DNA of 64,000 nt from CAZQQN01 sp964595485 (GCA_964595485.1 CAZQQN010000007.1:25531-89530); one strand, 5' to 3'. Shown: positions 33,236-42,197, counted from the first letter of the stretch. Notes: generated by a model not told the origin, from the letters alone. A program made the numbers and translations.

Positions 33236-36200
33236 TTGGCTGCATTAAAAGTTTTTAAGTCTTCAGCTGGCTCGGGTAAAACATTCAAGCTTGTTCAATC
33301 TTACCTCCAATTAGTCCTTGAGCAACCAACTTCATACAAGCAAATTCTGGCTATCACCTTTACAAATAAAGCTAGTTGGGAGATGAAAGAGCGTATCCTT
33401 ATAATGCTTAAATCCCTTGCGAAAGGTGAACAATCAACTATGCGGAGCATCTTGGAAAATTATTTCCGATCTCAAGGTTGGGAGGTTAACATCACAGATC
33501 AGGCTAAGAAAGTTTTAACTTATATCCTCCACGATTATTCCAGGTTTTCGGTATCTACAATTGATAGTTTTTTTAACCAAGTAGTGAGAGCATTTTCGAG
33601 AGAGCTTGGGTTATCTGTAAATTTTGAGGTTGAAATAGATCAGCAAAGTGTTTTAAAAGAAATCACAGATAACCTGATGCTGGAAATTGGAAAAGATGAT
33701 CAGCTTACCAAGTGGCTAAAGGAATTTGCCTTTGATAAAATGGAGGATGACAGGGATTGGAATATCCAAAGGGATATAGAGAACCTTGGTAGTGAGTTAT
33801 TTAATGAGCAGTTTCAACAAATTAGAGATAAAATTTACCGTGACCGGGAAGATGTGCGCTCCTATTTAAGCGACTTCATTCAGCACATTAATCAAATCGC
33901 TTTTCAATACAGAAATACCTTAAAATCCTATGCTAAAGAAGTTTTAGCATTTACGGAATCATACGGGTTAGAGCCATCAGATTTTGCTAATAAGCATAAG
34001 TCCTTGATAGTTAATTTCGATAACTTATTAAGCCAGGATGACTTAGAACAAGCGAATAAATTCTTAAATAAATTTAAAAAATTAACGGATTCATCCAAGC
34101 TTGCGTCAAAGCAGTCAGAGAAAAGGCAATTAATTAACCAATGTGCCAGGGATGGCTTATTTGAACTTCTTGGAGATATTGCTGATTTCATTGAAAAAGA
34201 GCACCCGAGGTATCTTTCTGTTAAAGCTATTAAATCTCATGTTTATTCTTTTGGAATACTGGCTGATCTGGAAAAGCATTTAAAAGCTTATCGTCAGGAA
34301 AATGAACTGCTTTTAATCCCTGACTTGAATAATTTACTCAAGCATATCACTGCTAAAACAGATTCCCCGTTTATTTATGAGAAAGTTGGCCACAGATTCT
34401 CTCATTTTTTACTCGATGAATTTCAGGATACTTCAAATTTTCAGTGGGATAATCTACGTCCTTTACTTATCAATGCCTTATCAGATCAGAAAGAAAATTT
34501 AATCGTTGGAGATGTAAAACAATCCATTTATCGCTGGCGCGGAGGCAATCCTGATATGTTAGTCAACCGGATTTATGATGACCTTGCCTCATTCAGGGAA
34601 TTATTAGAAGAAAATAATTTAACAGTTAATTACAGGAGTTTTGGGCATGTGGTTAATTTTAACAATGCCTTTTTCCGAGAAGTGCCCGAAGTCATTAAGG
34701 AAGATGAAGTGTTGAAAAATCCCGAATTTTTGGAAAAAGCCTACCAGGGAGTAGAACAGGAATTCCTTTCGAATAATGCTGATCAGGGCTATGTCCACGT
34801 TCATTTTGTAGGTAAAAGGGAAGAAAAAGATTTTACAGCAGTTGTAAAGAAATACCTCATTGAATCTTTGAATGGTTTTTTTGAAAGGGGGTATGATTAC
34901 AGAGATGTGGCAATTTTAGTAAGAACTAAAGCCCAGGCAAAACTCATAGCCCAGTATTTATCATCAGAAGAAAACCAGCTACCGGTTATTTCATCCGATA
35001 GTTTAATGGTAAGCTATTCCACCAAAGTCCAATTACTTGTACATTTATTTTACTATTTAAATGATCCCGCAAGTCAACTTGTCAAAACCTATTTATTAAA
35101 TGACTATCAGCGTTATATACAAAAGGCCAGTGTTGTTAACAATCAATTATTTAAAGGTTGGCAGGAGGAAGGATATCTAACCAGTATTTTGCCACGGGAC
35201 TTGTTCACAGAATGGGATCATCTAAAAAAACTACCCCTTTATGAATTGGGGGAAAGCTTAATCCGGATTTTTGGTCTAAATGATAATAATGATGCTTATT
35301 TACAGCGCTTTTTGGATCTGCTCCTTGATTTTACAGGCCGTTCGCATTCAGATCTGAATCATTTTTTAGAATGGTGGGAGGACCAAGGTAAGAAAGAGTC
35401 AGTGCAGGTACCTTCGGGGGAGAATGCTATTAGGCTTGAAACCATCCATAAAGCTAAAGGGCTTGAGTTTCCCGTGGTATTATTACCTTTTACTGATTGG
35501 TCACTTGGTGGACGCAGTGGTAATTTGATATGGGTTGAACCCGCAGAAGAGCCATTTAATCAATTCCCTTACCTACCGGTCACCTATAATTCGGATCTGA
35601 ATAAAACGATCTTCAACGATACTTACCAGGAGGAACTAATGCTTTCCTACCTTGATAATATCAACCTTTTATATGTGAGCTTCACCCGTGCGATAGAAGA
35701 ATTGTATGTTTTTGCCCCAGACCCAAGGGACAATAATGGCAATGTGAAGAAGAATAAAGTGAATGGCCTTATGTATGAAGTTTTAATGCGGGATAATGGT
35801 GGATTTTTGAGGACTTTTCAGGATAAACCTGATATTAAGTTTCAGGTCGGCTCTCAAAACAACGTTAAAGAGAGCAAAGCAGTTAGTTTACAGGTTGATA
35901 CAATGTGGAATCTACCATCCAATCCATGGCGTAGCAAATTAAACTTTCGCTCCAAAAGCAATAATTTGCTAAATCTTTCTGAGGAGGAAGTGCCTGATAA
36001 TTTGAATAGAGGATTGCTAATACACAGTGTTTTAGCGGAAATTAATGGAATAGATGATTTGGATGATTCAATTAACCAATATTACCATGAGGGCCTTGTT
36101 GGTTATAATGAATTAGCAACGCTTAAATATGACTTAAAGGAAATTTTAAACCTTCCGGAGGTTAAAGAATGGTTTGACGGTACTTGGCATACGTTTAATG

Positions 36201-36424
36201 AACGGGAAATTTTACTACCAGATGGTACCGTTTACAGGCCTGACCGCGTTATAACTTTTGGTAAAAAAGCAAAGGTGATAGATTATAAAACAGGTAAACC
36301 GGATAATAAGGATGAAAATCAAATCAAGCGCTACGGGAAATCTCTACTGGATATGGGTTACGAGACTATAGAACAGTTTTTACTCTATATTGATAGTAAA
36401 AGTGTTTACCAGGTTGAAACGTAG
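33236..36424 (+). CDS. UvrD/REP helicase with RecB-type nuclease domain (AddA/RecB-like)
   Basis: A 1062-residue SF1A helicase-nuclease for double-strand-break end processing. Helicase motifs in order are SSAGSGKT (Walker A, residues about 9-16), AITFTNKASWEMKER (Ia), LLDEFQDTSNFQW (II), VGDVKQSIYRWRGG (III), NYRS (IV), ETIHKAKGLEFPVV (V) and LLYVSFTRAIEELYV (VI). The C-terminus has the PD-(D/E)xK nuclease core VIDYKTG followed by Q and Y. Length suits AddA/RecB; no AddB or RecC partner is adjacent. The frame opens at TTG 33236. An ATG at 33231 is out of frame. The nearest in-frame stop upstream is at 33209, so no ATG start exists. Confidence 0.92.
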   Translation: MAALKVFKSSAGSGKTFKLVQSYLQLVLEQPTSYKQILAITFTNKASWEMKERILIMLKSLAKGEQSTMRSILENYFRSQGWEVNITDQAKKVLTYILHDYSRFSVSTIDSFFNQVVRAFSRELGLSVNFEVEIDQQSVLKEITDNLMLEIGKDDQLTKWLKEFAFDKMEDDRDWNIQRDIENLGSELFNEQFQQIRDKIYRDREDVRSYLSDFIQHINQIAFQYRNTLKSYAKEVLAFTESYGLEPSDFANKHKSLIVNFDNLLSQDDLEQANKFLNKFKKLTDSSKLASKQSEKRQLINQCARDGLFELLGDIADFIEKEHPRYLSVKAIKSHVYSFGILADLEKHLKAYRQENELLLIPDLNNLLKHITAKTDSPFIYEKVGHRFSHFLLDEFQDTSNFQWDNLRPLLINALSDQKENLIVGDVKQSIYRWRGGNPDMLVNRIYDDLASFRELLEENNLTVNYRSFGHVVNFNNAFFREVPEVIKEDEVLKNPEFLEKAYQGVEQEFLSNNADQGYVHVHFVGKREEKDFTAVVKKYLIESLNGFFERGYDYRDVAILVRTKAQAKLIAQYLSSEENQLPVISSDSLMVSYSTKVQLLVHLFYYLNDPASQLVKTYLLNDYQRYIQKASVVNNQLFKGWQEEGYLTSILPRDLFTEWDHLKKLPLYELGESLIRIFGLNDNNDAYLQRFLDLLLDFTGRSHSDLNHFLEWWEDQGKKESVQVPSGENAIRLETIHKAKGLEFPVVLLPFTDWSLGGRSGNLIWVEPAEEPFNQFPYLPVTYNSDLNKTIFNDTYQEELMLSYLDNINLLYVSFTRAIEELYVFAPDPRDNNGNVKKNKVNGLMYEVLMRDNGGFLRTFQDKPDIKFQVGSQNNVKESKAVSLQVDTMWNLPSNPWRSKLNFRSKSNNLLNLSEEEVPDNLNRGLLIHSVLAEINGIDDLDDSINQYYHEGLVGYNELATLKYDLKEILNLPEVKEWFDGTWHTFNEREILLPDGTVYRPDRVITFGKKAKVIDYKTGKPDNKDENQIKRYGKSLLDMGYETIEQFLLYIDSKSVYQVET

Positions 36425-36444
36425 TAAGATACATTGAGGTGAGT

Positions 36445-36481
36445 AAAAAAAGGGCTGTTTTGAGCAAACAACCCTTTTTTT
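36445..36481. terminator. Bidirectional terminator between helicase and XRE genes
   Basis: A-rich arm plus GGG, one mismatch, then TGTTT paired with AAACA, CCC and a T run. It is flanked by A and T tracts on both sides, fitting termination of both converging genes. Confidence 0.8.
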
Positions 36482-36507
36482 AATACACATTAAGAAAAAT
36501 AGGAAAA

Positions 36508-37065
36508 CTAAGCCGTTTGTTGGTTAGGTGCCTCAGAGCCTTTGGCTTCGCTGCTACTTCCGTTTTGGTCTGAAGCTTCCCCATAAGCTGATTCTGCGCC
36601 TCCGTTTTGTGAAGTATTTTGGGGCCTGTTTTTCTGCTTAAGCATATCAATGAGAACGTTCTGGTTTTCAATGATTTTGTCTTGCTTCTTCTTGGTTTCC
36701 CTGAGCTCTTTTAGGTCCTCTTCATACTCCTTAACTTGGGTTGCAAGGGTTTTACCTTTTTCACCTGTCTGTTCTTCATCAGTCATGGGGCCTTTACCAG
36801 TCATCAACCAAGACCAGTTAACGCCTGATATATTGATGATTTTTGTTAATAAAGGAATGGTTGGAAAGGTGTTCCCATTTTCAATATTAGAAAAATGACT
36901 TTGGGGAATTTCCAGGCGTTTTGCAACCTTGGTTTGATTCTCCCCGAACACTTTTTGCCGAATATCCTTTATCCGGTTTCCAATTTCCTTTTTGTAGGCT
37001 AGAATTTCTGGAGTGTGAGTTTTCCCTTTTCCCTTTCCTTTTGTTTTGATTTCTTGAGTTTCCAT
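36508..37065 (-). CDS. XRE-family helix-turn-helix regulator with coiled-coil tail
   Basis: A 185-residue DNA-binding protein. After a basic, flexible N-terminus (KTKGKGKGKTH), residues 25-88 form an XRE/Cro-type HTH: IGNRIKDIRQKVFGENQTKVAKRLEIPQSHFSNIENG in overlapping pieces, then GVNWSWLMTGKGPM, a common ending for such regulators in Bacteroidota. Residues 105-140 are a heptad-type coiled coil (EYEEDLKELRETKKKQDKII), likely for dimerisation. The C-terminal 40 residues are Ser/Gly/Asn/Gln-rich and disordered. Upstream is a 704-bp AT-rich gap that may contain its operators. Targets unknown. Confidence 0.85.
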   Translation of the reverse strand: METQEIKTKGKGKGKTHTPEILAYKKEIGNRIKDIRQKVFGENQTKVAKRLEIPQSHFSNIENGNTFPTIPLLTKIINISGVNWSWLMTGKGPMTDEEQTGEKGKTLATQVKEYEEDLKELRETKKKQDKIIENQNVLIDMLKQKNRPQNTSQNGGAESAYGEASDQNGSSSEAKGSEAPNQQTA

Positions 37066-37769
37066 GTTAACTAATTTTTAATTGGTTTTTATTCAAAAAA
37101 GATTACAAATTATGATATAGATAAGTTTCACGTAAACAATAGTAACGAATTAGAGCAAAACTTGTTTAATTTTTTTGAAAGAATATATTCAGATTGTTTT
37201 TGCTATTGCCTGTTGGATGGTTTTTTAATAGGTACTTAACATTTTAAAAAAATCATATTCTAATGCAATAAAAGTTTTTACAATTGAATTTTAAACTCAA
37301 TCGATGAATGTAAAAGTATTTGATTTAAGTCTTTCAAATTTGCTTTTGAGAATTCAAAAATAATGATACAAGTTACAACATCAAATTAATAAACAAGAAT
37401 TATACCATAAAATCATTTTTGGGATTTTTAAAATGTGAATTTATCAAAATATCTCTTAATTACTCGCAGTATTTGATTAGAGGACTATTTGGAAGAAGTG
37501 TCATAATCAATTGTTAAATTAAACTGCGTTTAATCAATTAGAAAATTAAATGTTTATTAATGGCCTTGAATGCTTAAAATCTTGTTTATAAAGCCCTTAA
37601 AATACCGAGCTATATTAAAAATGAACGCTGTTAAAAAATGTTTTTAAGTTGTTAAATCTTACATTATAGCATAATAATTGGTAAATTAGCACTTATTACA
37701 TGGACGGGATTTTAAACTTGTTTCATTGGTTTAGCTCTTGATTACTTAACCCTTAAATAAATTAAAGGA
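37066..37769. other. 704-bp AT-rich intergenic region
   Basis: No open frame of interest is seen on either strand. The segment is clearly more AT-rich than its surroundings. It contains TAATCAATT twice (37504-37512 and 37531-37539) around ATTAAAC-TGC-GTTTAAT (37518-37534), a small symmetric cluster that could bind the adjacent XRE protein. A promoter for the hydrolase gene is expected near 37720-37765, but no clean TAnnTTTG is seen. Confidence 0.4.
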
Positions 37770-38609
37770 ATGCAATACAAAAAAAACTTGCAATTCATTT
37801 CATCCAATAAAAAACCGATTTTATTAGATGTTTTTTACGAGGGCAGTGATAAAGAAAAACCTGTTGTGATATTTTGTCATGGTTTTAAGGGGTTTAAAGA
37901 CTGGGGCACCTTTGATCTTATTGGGGAGTTTTTCGCTAAACGGGGGTATTCTTTTATTAAATTTAACTTTTCACACAATGGAACAACTCCAGATGAACCT
38001 GATAGTTTTGCTGATATAGATGCTTTTGCTGAGAACAATTACTCAATTGAATTGGATGACTTGCGGGATGTGATAGATTGGGTTTACCAAAAAAAAGATA
38101 TCCCGGAAAATATCTTTGATAAATCCAATATTAATGTAATTGGGCATAGCCGGGGAGGTAGTATTACAATTCTTAAAACATACGAAGATGATAGAATTCG
38201 GAAAGGCATCAGTTGGTCAGCCCCTAAAGAACTAAACCGATGGGATAAGGAAACGTTAGAAAATTGGAAAAATAAAGGGGTGATCTACGTGGAAAATGCA
38301 AGGACGGGCCAACAACTGCCAATGAACTACCAGATTATAGATGATTTAAAAAGTAAGGCTGACCGGTTAGATGTCCAAAAAGCTGTTCAGAAAATGAATA
38401 AACCTTTTATGGTTGCTCATGGTACTGAAGATGAAGCTGTTTCTTACGAAGATGCTATTGCATTGAAAGCTTTGAATAGTAATGTGAAATTAGAACTTAT
38501 TCCAAATGCAGGCCATACCTATGGTGGGAGCCATCCGTACCATAGTAGTAAACTTCCCAATGATTTATTTTATTTATTGAATACTTGCCAAAATTTTCTG
38601 GAAGAGTAG
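37770..38609 (+). CDS. Alpha/beta hydrolase (dienelactone hydrolase/prolyl-oligopeptidase-like)
   Basis: A 279-residue soluble hydrolase. The HG oxyanion strand is PVVIFCHGFKGFKDWGTFDLIGEFF in parts. The nucleophile elbow is NVIGHSRGGSI (Ser about residue 129), the acid lies in VAHGTEDEAVSYEDA and the catalytic His in LIPNAGHTYGG. This pattern fits the cytoplasmic alpha/beta hydrolases that act on small esters or peptides. No signal peptide is present. It follows the 704-bp gap and is monocistronic. Substrate unknown. Confidence 0.85.
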   Translation: MQYKKNLQFISSNKKPILLDVFYEGSDKEKPVVIFCHGFKGFKDWGTFDLIGEFFAKRGYSFIKFNFSHNGTTPDEPDSFADIDAFAENNYSIELDDLRDVIDWVYQKKDIPENIFDKSNINVIGHSRGGSITILKTYEDDRIRKGISWSAPKELNRWDKETLENWKNKGVIYVENARTGQQLPMNYQIIDDLKSKADRLDVQKAVQKMNKPFMVAHGTEDEAVSYEDAIALKALNSNVKLELIPNAGHTYGGSHPYHSSKLPNDLFYLLNTCQNFLEE

Positions 38610-38711
38610 TGCTATTAAAATGAAGCCAAAAATATTGGTGCTAAATTGTTACAAGGTTGATAGCAATAAGGATTGAGAAAAATCAAATAACTGAGTAGGC
38701 AAGCGAAGGTT

Positions 38712-39191
38712 TTATTTTTCAACCCGTTTACGGGTTGCATAATTAATTTTTAACTGGTTAGCTTTTCTCAGTTCTTGCTTGACATCCGTAACAATTCCCA
38801 TTTTCACATTTTGATCCACCTCAAGGGAAAAAGTTAAATAGGGCCGAATCTGCTCGTTTTTCTTGGCCCGCTCATTTTCAACGAATTGGATTATATCGCC
38901 AACCTTTCCAAATGCATCATTTAATTGAATACGTGGTGCTGTCCCAAACCTGGCTTGGTTTTGAGGAGGGCCTATATGAATGTTGCTGACCCAATTCTTT
39001 TTTTGGAGTTTGGTTATTTCCGTAGCTTTAGGCAATTCAACTTTCACCAGGGGCTTTTCTTCCCTCAAAACTGTCGAAACCATAAAAAAGAATAGTAGGA
39101 TAAAAATAATATCCGGTAGTGAAGAGGTTGATATTCCAGGAGCTCCTTTTGATTTCTTCTTTGAAAATTTACCTTGCATATCACCCTCCAA
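38712..39191 (-). CDS. exbD: ExbD/TolR-family biopolymer transport protein (second copy)
   Basis: A 159-residue protein with one N-terminal membrane helix (about 20-42; STSSLPDIIFILLFFFMVSTVL) containing the Asp that carries protons in ExbD (in LPDIIF). A periplasmic domain of about 110 residues follows. The N-terminus is very basic (KFSKKKSKGAPG). It overlaps the previous exbD by 11 bp. Two tandem ExbD genes after one ExbB-type channel are common in Bacteroidota. The shared operon suggests a heteromeric motor. Confidence 0.88.
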   Translation of the reverse strand: MEGDMQGKFSKKKSKGAPGISTSSLPDIIFILLFFFMVSTVLREEKPLVKVELPKATEITKLQKKNWVSNIHIGPPQNQARFGTAPRIQLNDAFGKVGDIIQFVENERAKKNEQIRPYLTFSLEVDQNVKMGIVTDVKQELRKANQLKINYATRKRVEK

Positions 39192-39744
39192 CTTTTTCAG
39201 GTTCAGCTTCAGAGATTTTCATGGGATATTTCAGTTTAATATCCTTTAACATTTCCTTGTATTCTTTTGAATTTTCTTTTTCCTCCTGTAATTTATAGTA
39301 AGAAATCTGGAATTTACTTTCTGAATACCGGTTGCGAAGCTCGTTGTATGCTTCAGTAAGTTCATTCTGAACCTGGATATAAGTATCGTAGCTAGTGCCC
39401 CTGTCATTTTTCAAACTAATAATGGGATCTTTATCATCTTTATTAGCTAGTGCAGTGGTGCGCTTATCAATAAATCGTTTTGCCCTTTCTTTAAGCCTGC
39501 TAATGTCTAATGGGTCGCCTTCTACCAACAATTTATCCTGAGCATTGAGAAGAACAATAAAGACGTTTTTATCTTTTGTCTCAACTGTTGGTGGCTCCCC
39601 CTCAGGCATTGGCGGTAATTTTCTTTGAATACCTTTATCGGTATCAAAGGTGGTGACCACCAGAAAGAAAATCAGCAGTAAAAATGCTATGTCTGCCATC
39701 GGGGCAGCATTAGGTTCAGGGACTTTTCGTTTATTACTAGGCAT
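39181..39744 (-). CDS. exbD: ExbD/TolR-family biopolymer transport protein (first copy)
   Basis: A 187-residue ExbD-type protein. The N-terminal membrane helix (about 14-34; APMADIAFLLLIFFLVVTTF) has the essential Asp in MADIAF. The periplasmic region is longer than usual, with a predicted helix-rich C-terminus (EAYNELRNRYSESKFQI). It starts 5 bp after the end of the 105-residue membrane protein and overlaps the second exbD by 11 bp, so all four genes form one operon. Confidence 0.9.
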   Translation of the reverse strand: MPSNKRKVPEPNAAPMADIAFLLLIFFLVVTTFDTDKGIQRKLPPMPEGEPPTVETKDKNVFIVLLNAQDKLLVEGDPLDISRLKERAKRFIDKRTTALANKDDKDPIISLKNDRGTSYDTYIQVQNELTEAYNELRNRYSESKFQISYYKLQEEKENSKEYKEMLKDIKLKYPMKISEAEPEKVGG

Positions 39745-39749
39745 ATGTG

Positions 39750-40067
39750 TTACTTAATCAAAGTCCAAATTTCTCCAAGTATAATTCCAATGATGGCTAT
39801 TCCACCTAAGAAGAAAACCGAGGTAATAGCTGCGCTTGCCAGACTTATCAATTCAGGGCTAAAACCCGCAGTTGCAGCAGCAGAAGATGTGTTGGCGTAG
39901 GCAATAAGGAATATCAAGCCAATTCCTGCTATACCAGTAATGGTTGGTACACTGCCCTTTAGATCTTGGAAAAGCTGGATAAATGCAAAAATGAGTATAG
40001 ATAGCACAGCTATGCCAAAAAGAACATAGGTTGTTCTAAGCAAGAACTCTATAATTCCGGTCTCCAT
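39750..40067 (-). CDS. Small three-helix membrane protein of the ExbBD operon
   Basis: A 105-residue protein that is almost entirely membrane-embedded: three helices at about 12-35 (LFGIAVLSILIFAFIQLF), 42-62 (TGIAGIGLIFLIAYANT) and 75-100 (AAITSVFFLGGIAIIGIILG), with a short Ser/Ala loop between the last two. No family name is known to me, but it sits between exbB (1-bp overlap) and exbD (5 bp) and is likely a fixed accessory part of this proton channel. It is conserved in position in related Bacteroidota as far as I recall; this needs checking. Confidence 0.7.
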   Translation of the reverse strand: METGIIEFLLRTTYVLFGIAVLSILIFAFIQLFQDLKGSVPTITGIAGIGLIFLIAYANTSSAAATAGFSPELISLASAAITSVFFLGGIAIIGIILGEIWTLIK

Positions 40068-40948
40068 TATGTTTCTGATTTTTCGTTAGAAATTACATTA
40101 TGTTTGATCATCAAGTCAACCAGTGATATGGATTTGTCTTCCATGTCATTGACCAAACCATCGACTTTTGATACAAGGTAATTATAAAAAACCTGCAAGA
40201 TAACTCCTACAATCAAGCCACCAACAGTAGTCAAAAGGGCGGTTTTAATACCGGCAGCCACAAGGGATGGTGAAACATCACCTGCAGCTTCAATTCGGTC
40301 AAAAGCCTGAATCATACCGATAACTGTACCCATAAAACCAAGCATTGGTGCAATGGCAATGAACAATGATACCCAGGTTAAACCCTTTTCAAGCAGGCCC
40401 ATTTGGACGGAGCCGTAGGATACCACTGATTTTTCTACCATCTCGGTACCCTCAGACCTTCGGTCAAGGGCCTGGTAGAAAATTGAAGCAAGCGGACCCC
40501 TCGTATCCCTTACGTAATCCTTGGCACTTTCCACATCTCCGTTGGCTAGGTAGGATTCTACATTTTCAAGGAGTTTTCTGGAATTAACGGTTTTTAAATT
40601 AAGGGTTATGATTCTTTCAATGCAAACCGCTAAACCAATAATTAGGCAAATTAAAACAGGAAACATAAAGTTTCCCCCTTCAATGAAATAACTCAACAAC
40701 ACTTCATGGCCGGAGGAGGCTTCTTCCTTATCGGGGGCTTCTTTGTCCTCATCTGCGGCTTTATCCATTGAGGAAGTATCAGAGGCCATACCACTTGTGT
40801 CAGTAGCCCCAGTATCGGCTTTTGCAGCTGTATCAGCCTGAGTGGTATCAGCCATAGCTTCTCCGGTGTCATTTCCCTGTTGGGCAAAAGTTAAGGATGT
40901 AGCAAAAATCAGTGTTAGAATAGTTAAATTAACCAGAACCTTCTTCAT
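40067..40948 (-). CDS. exbB: MotA/TolQ/ExbB-type proton channel protein
   Basis: A 293-residue channel subunit. A signal-peptide-like N-terminus (to about residue 22, LTFAQQ) leads into an Asp/Thr/Ala-rich disordered segment (24-80). Three membrane helices follow: GGNFMFPVLICLIIGLAVCIERII (about 88-112), WVSLFIAIAPMLGFMGTVIGMIQAF (about 190-215) and TTVGGLIVGVILQVFYNYLV (about 240-262). The TolQ/ExbB motif MLGFMGTVIGMI is intact. With the two ExbD proteins it should couple proton flow to TonB or another envelope machine; TonB itself is not in the window. Confidence 0.92.
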   Translation of the reverse strand: MKKVLVNLTILTLIFATSLTFAQQGNDTGEAMADTTQADTAAKADTGATDTSGMASDTSSMDKAADEDKEAPDKEEASSGHEVLLSYFIEGGNFMFPVLICLIIGLAVCIERIITLNLKTVNSRKLLENVESYLANGDVESAKDYVRDTRGPLASIFYQALDRRSEGTEMVEKSVVSYGSVQMGLLEKGLTWVSLFIAIAPMLGFMGTVIGMIQAFDRIEAAGDVSPSLVAAGIKTALLTTVGGLIVGVILQVFYNYLVSKVDGLVNDMEDKSISLVDLMIKHNVISNEKSET

Positions 40949-41034
40949 TGTTCAGTTGCTTTTAGTTTGAAGTGTAATTAATTTTTTAATTTACTTTAAA
41001 GACCTTAATAAGGTAAAAATTTTGTAATTCCTTG

Positions 41035-41124
41035 CGGAGAGAGAGGGATTCGAACCCTCGATCCCGCTCCTAACGGGATACACGCTTTCCAGGCGTGCGC
41101 CTTCGACCGCTCGGCCACCTCTCC
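41035..41124 (-). tRNA. tRNA-Ser (GGA anticodon)
   Basis: The minus strand folds into a class II tRNA of 90 nt. The acceptor GGAGAGG pairs with TCTCTCC (one G-T pair). The D-arm is rich in GGCCGAG. The anticodon stem is CACGC/GCGTG with loop CTGGAAA (GGA). A long variable arm (GTATCCCGTTAGGAGCGGGAT region) and the T-arm GAGGG-TTCGAAT-CCCTC complete it. Discriminator G; CCA is not encoded. Confidence 0.95.
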
Positions 41125-41302
41125 GATATCTGTTTCTGTCTTGCCTTCCAATACAGCGATTTGCTGTTTGTTTGCCTAAGGCGGGGCGAATTTACAAATT
41201 TTTATTGCAGTTCATCAAACGGCCTCTTCAAAATGCTTCCCATCAAGGATTAAAAGCTTTATTGTATTTTGTCGAATTCCTTGGGTAAAAGTTCAAAATT
41301 GC

Positions 41303-42085
41303 TTAAACTAAATTTACATTAAAAATTGCTTCTGCATTGGTCGTTGTTTGTTCTGCAACGGTACTTAGAGGTTTGTCCATTATAGCCGCAACCTTTTCAC
41401 CAACAATGCGCGTATAACTACTCTCATTCCGCTTTCCCCTGTGGGGATGAGGTGCTAAATACGGAGAGTCAGTTTCCAGGACCAACCCATTCAGTGGTAA
41501 TTGTTGAACAACCTTGTCCAAACCGGCATTTTTGAACGTGACAATGCCGCCAACACCTAAATAAAACCCACCAAGGTTAAAAATTTTATGGGCATCTTCT
41601 AATGTACCAGTGAAACAATGTAATATGCCCCTTAATGTATCGCTGTTTTCCTCCAAAAGCATTTCATAAATAGCATCAAAACTATTCCGGCAATGGATAA
41701 TAACCGGTAATTGAAGCGCTTTTGCCCATTTCAGGTGTTGCTTGAATGCTTCCCGCTGAAGGTCACTATGACCATCGTCCCAGTAAAAATCCAGCCCAGT
41801 TTCTCCGACTGCTACAATACCATCCTGATTGAAAAGCTGGTCTTTTACAGCCCTTAAATGATCCTGGTAATCATTTCCGACAGAGCAAGGATGAAGGCCC
41901 ATCATGGGGTAGCATACGCCAGGGTAATCATTTACCATCTGCCACACCTTATCAATAGTGCCTTTATCAATATTAGGTAAGAAACATTGGTTGACTGCTT
42001 GTTCCTTTGCCCTTTGAACAACCTCATTTCGATCTTCCTCAAATTGTGGGAGGAATAGATGGGTATGCGTATCTACAATATTCAT
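41303..42085 (-). CDS. tatD: TatD family metal-dependent deoxyribonuclease
   Basis: A 260-residue TIM-barrel amidohydrolase. Metal ligands and signatures are visible: VDTHTHLFLPQFEEDR (HxH), VGETGLDFYWD (Glu), VIIHCRNS, LHCFTGT and ETDSPYLAPHPHRGKRN. Length and motif order match TatD-type 3'-5' exonucleases, which act on single-stranded DNA and in nucleotide turnover. The gene reads away from the APH-fold gene. Its only promoter-like box (42091-42098) is so close to the ATG that the mRNA could be leaderless. Confidence 0.93.
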   Translation of the reverse strand: MNIVDTHTHLFLPQFEEDRNEVVQRAKEQAVNQCFLPNIDKGTIDKVWQMVNDYPGVCYPMMGLHPCSVGNDYQDHLRAVKDQLFNQDGIVAVGETGLDFYWDDGHSDLQREAFKQHLKWAKALQLPVIIHCRNSFDAIYEMLLEENSDTLRGILHCFTGTLEDAHKIFNLGGFYLGVGGIVTFKNAGLDKVVQQLPLNGLVLETDSPYLAPHPHRGKRNESSYTRIVGEKVAAIMDKPLSTVAEQTTTNAEAIFNVNLV

Positions 42086-42090
42086 GGATA

Positions 42091-42098
42091 CAAAATTA
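42091..42098 (-). promoter_or_regulatory. Candidate -7 box immediately before tatD
   Basis: On the minus strand TAATTTTG matches TAnnTTTG with only 5 nt before the ATG. A TTTG (minus strand, 42115-42118) stands 16 nt further, a little short of the usual spacing. Confidence 0.4.
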
Positions 42099-42189
42099 GT
42101 TTTATTTCAATGTTCAAAAATGGTTTATATTAAGCTTTGCAATTTTTTGTGAAAGGTAACTTAGCTGTAAATCGTAGCAGTGGAATTCC

Positions 42190-42197
42190 TAATTTTG
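42190..42197 (+). promoter_or_regulatory. Candidate -7 box for the APH-gldAFG transcript
   Basis: TAATTTTG, a TAnnTTTG match, 22 nt before the start codon at 42220. No TTG is found at the -33 distance. It would drive the APH-fold gene and, through it, the gliding ABC genes. Confidence 0.45.

Noticed and set aside
33231..33248. ATG at 33231 as start of the helicase
   Set aside because: Out of frame; meets a stop after five codons. Noted instead as a finding about TTG or a sequencing error.
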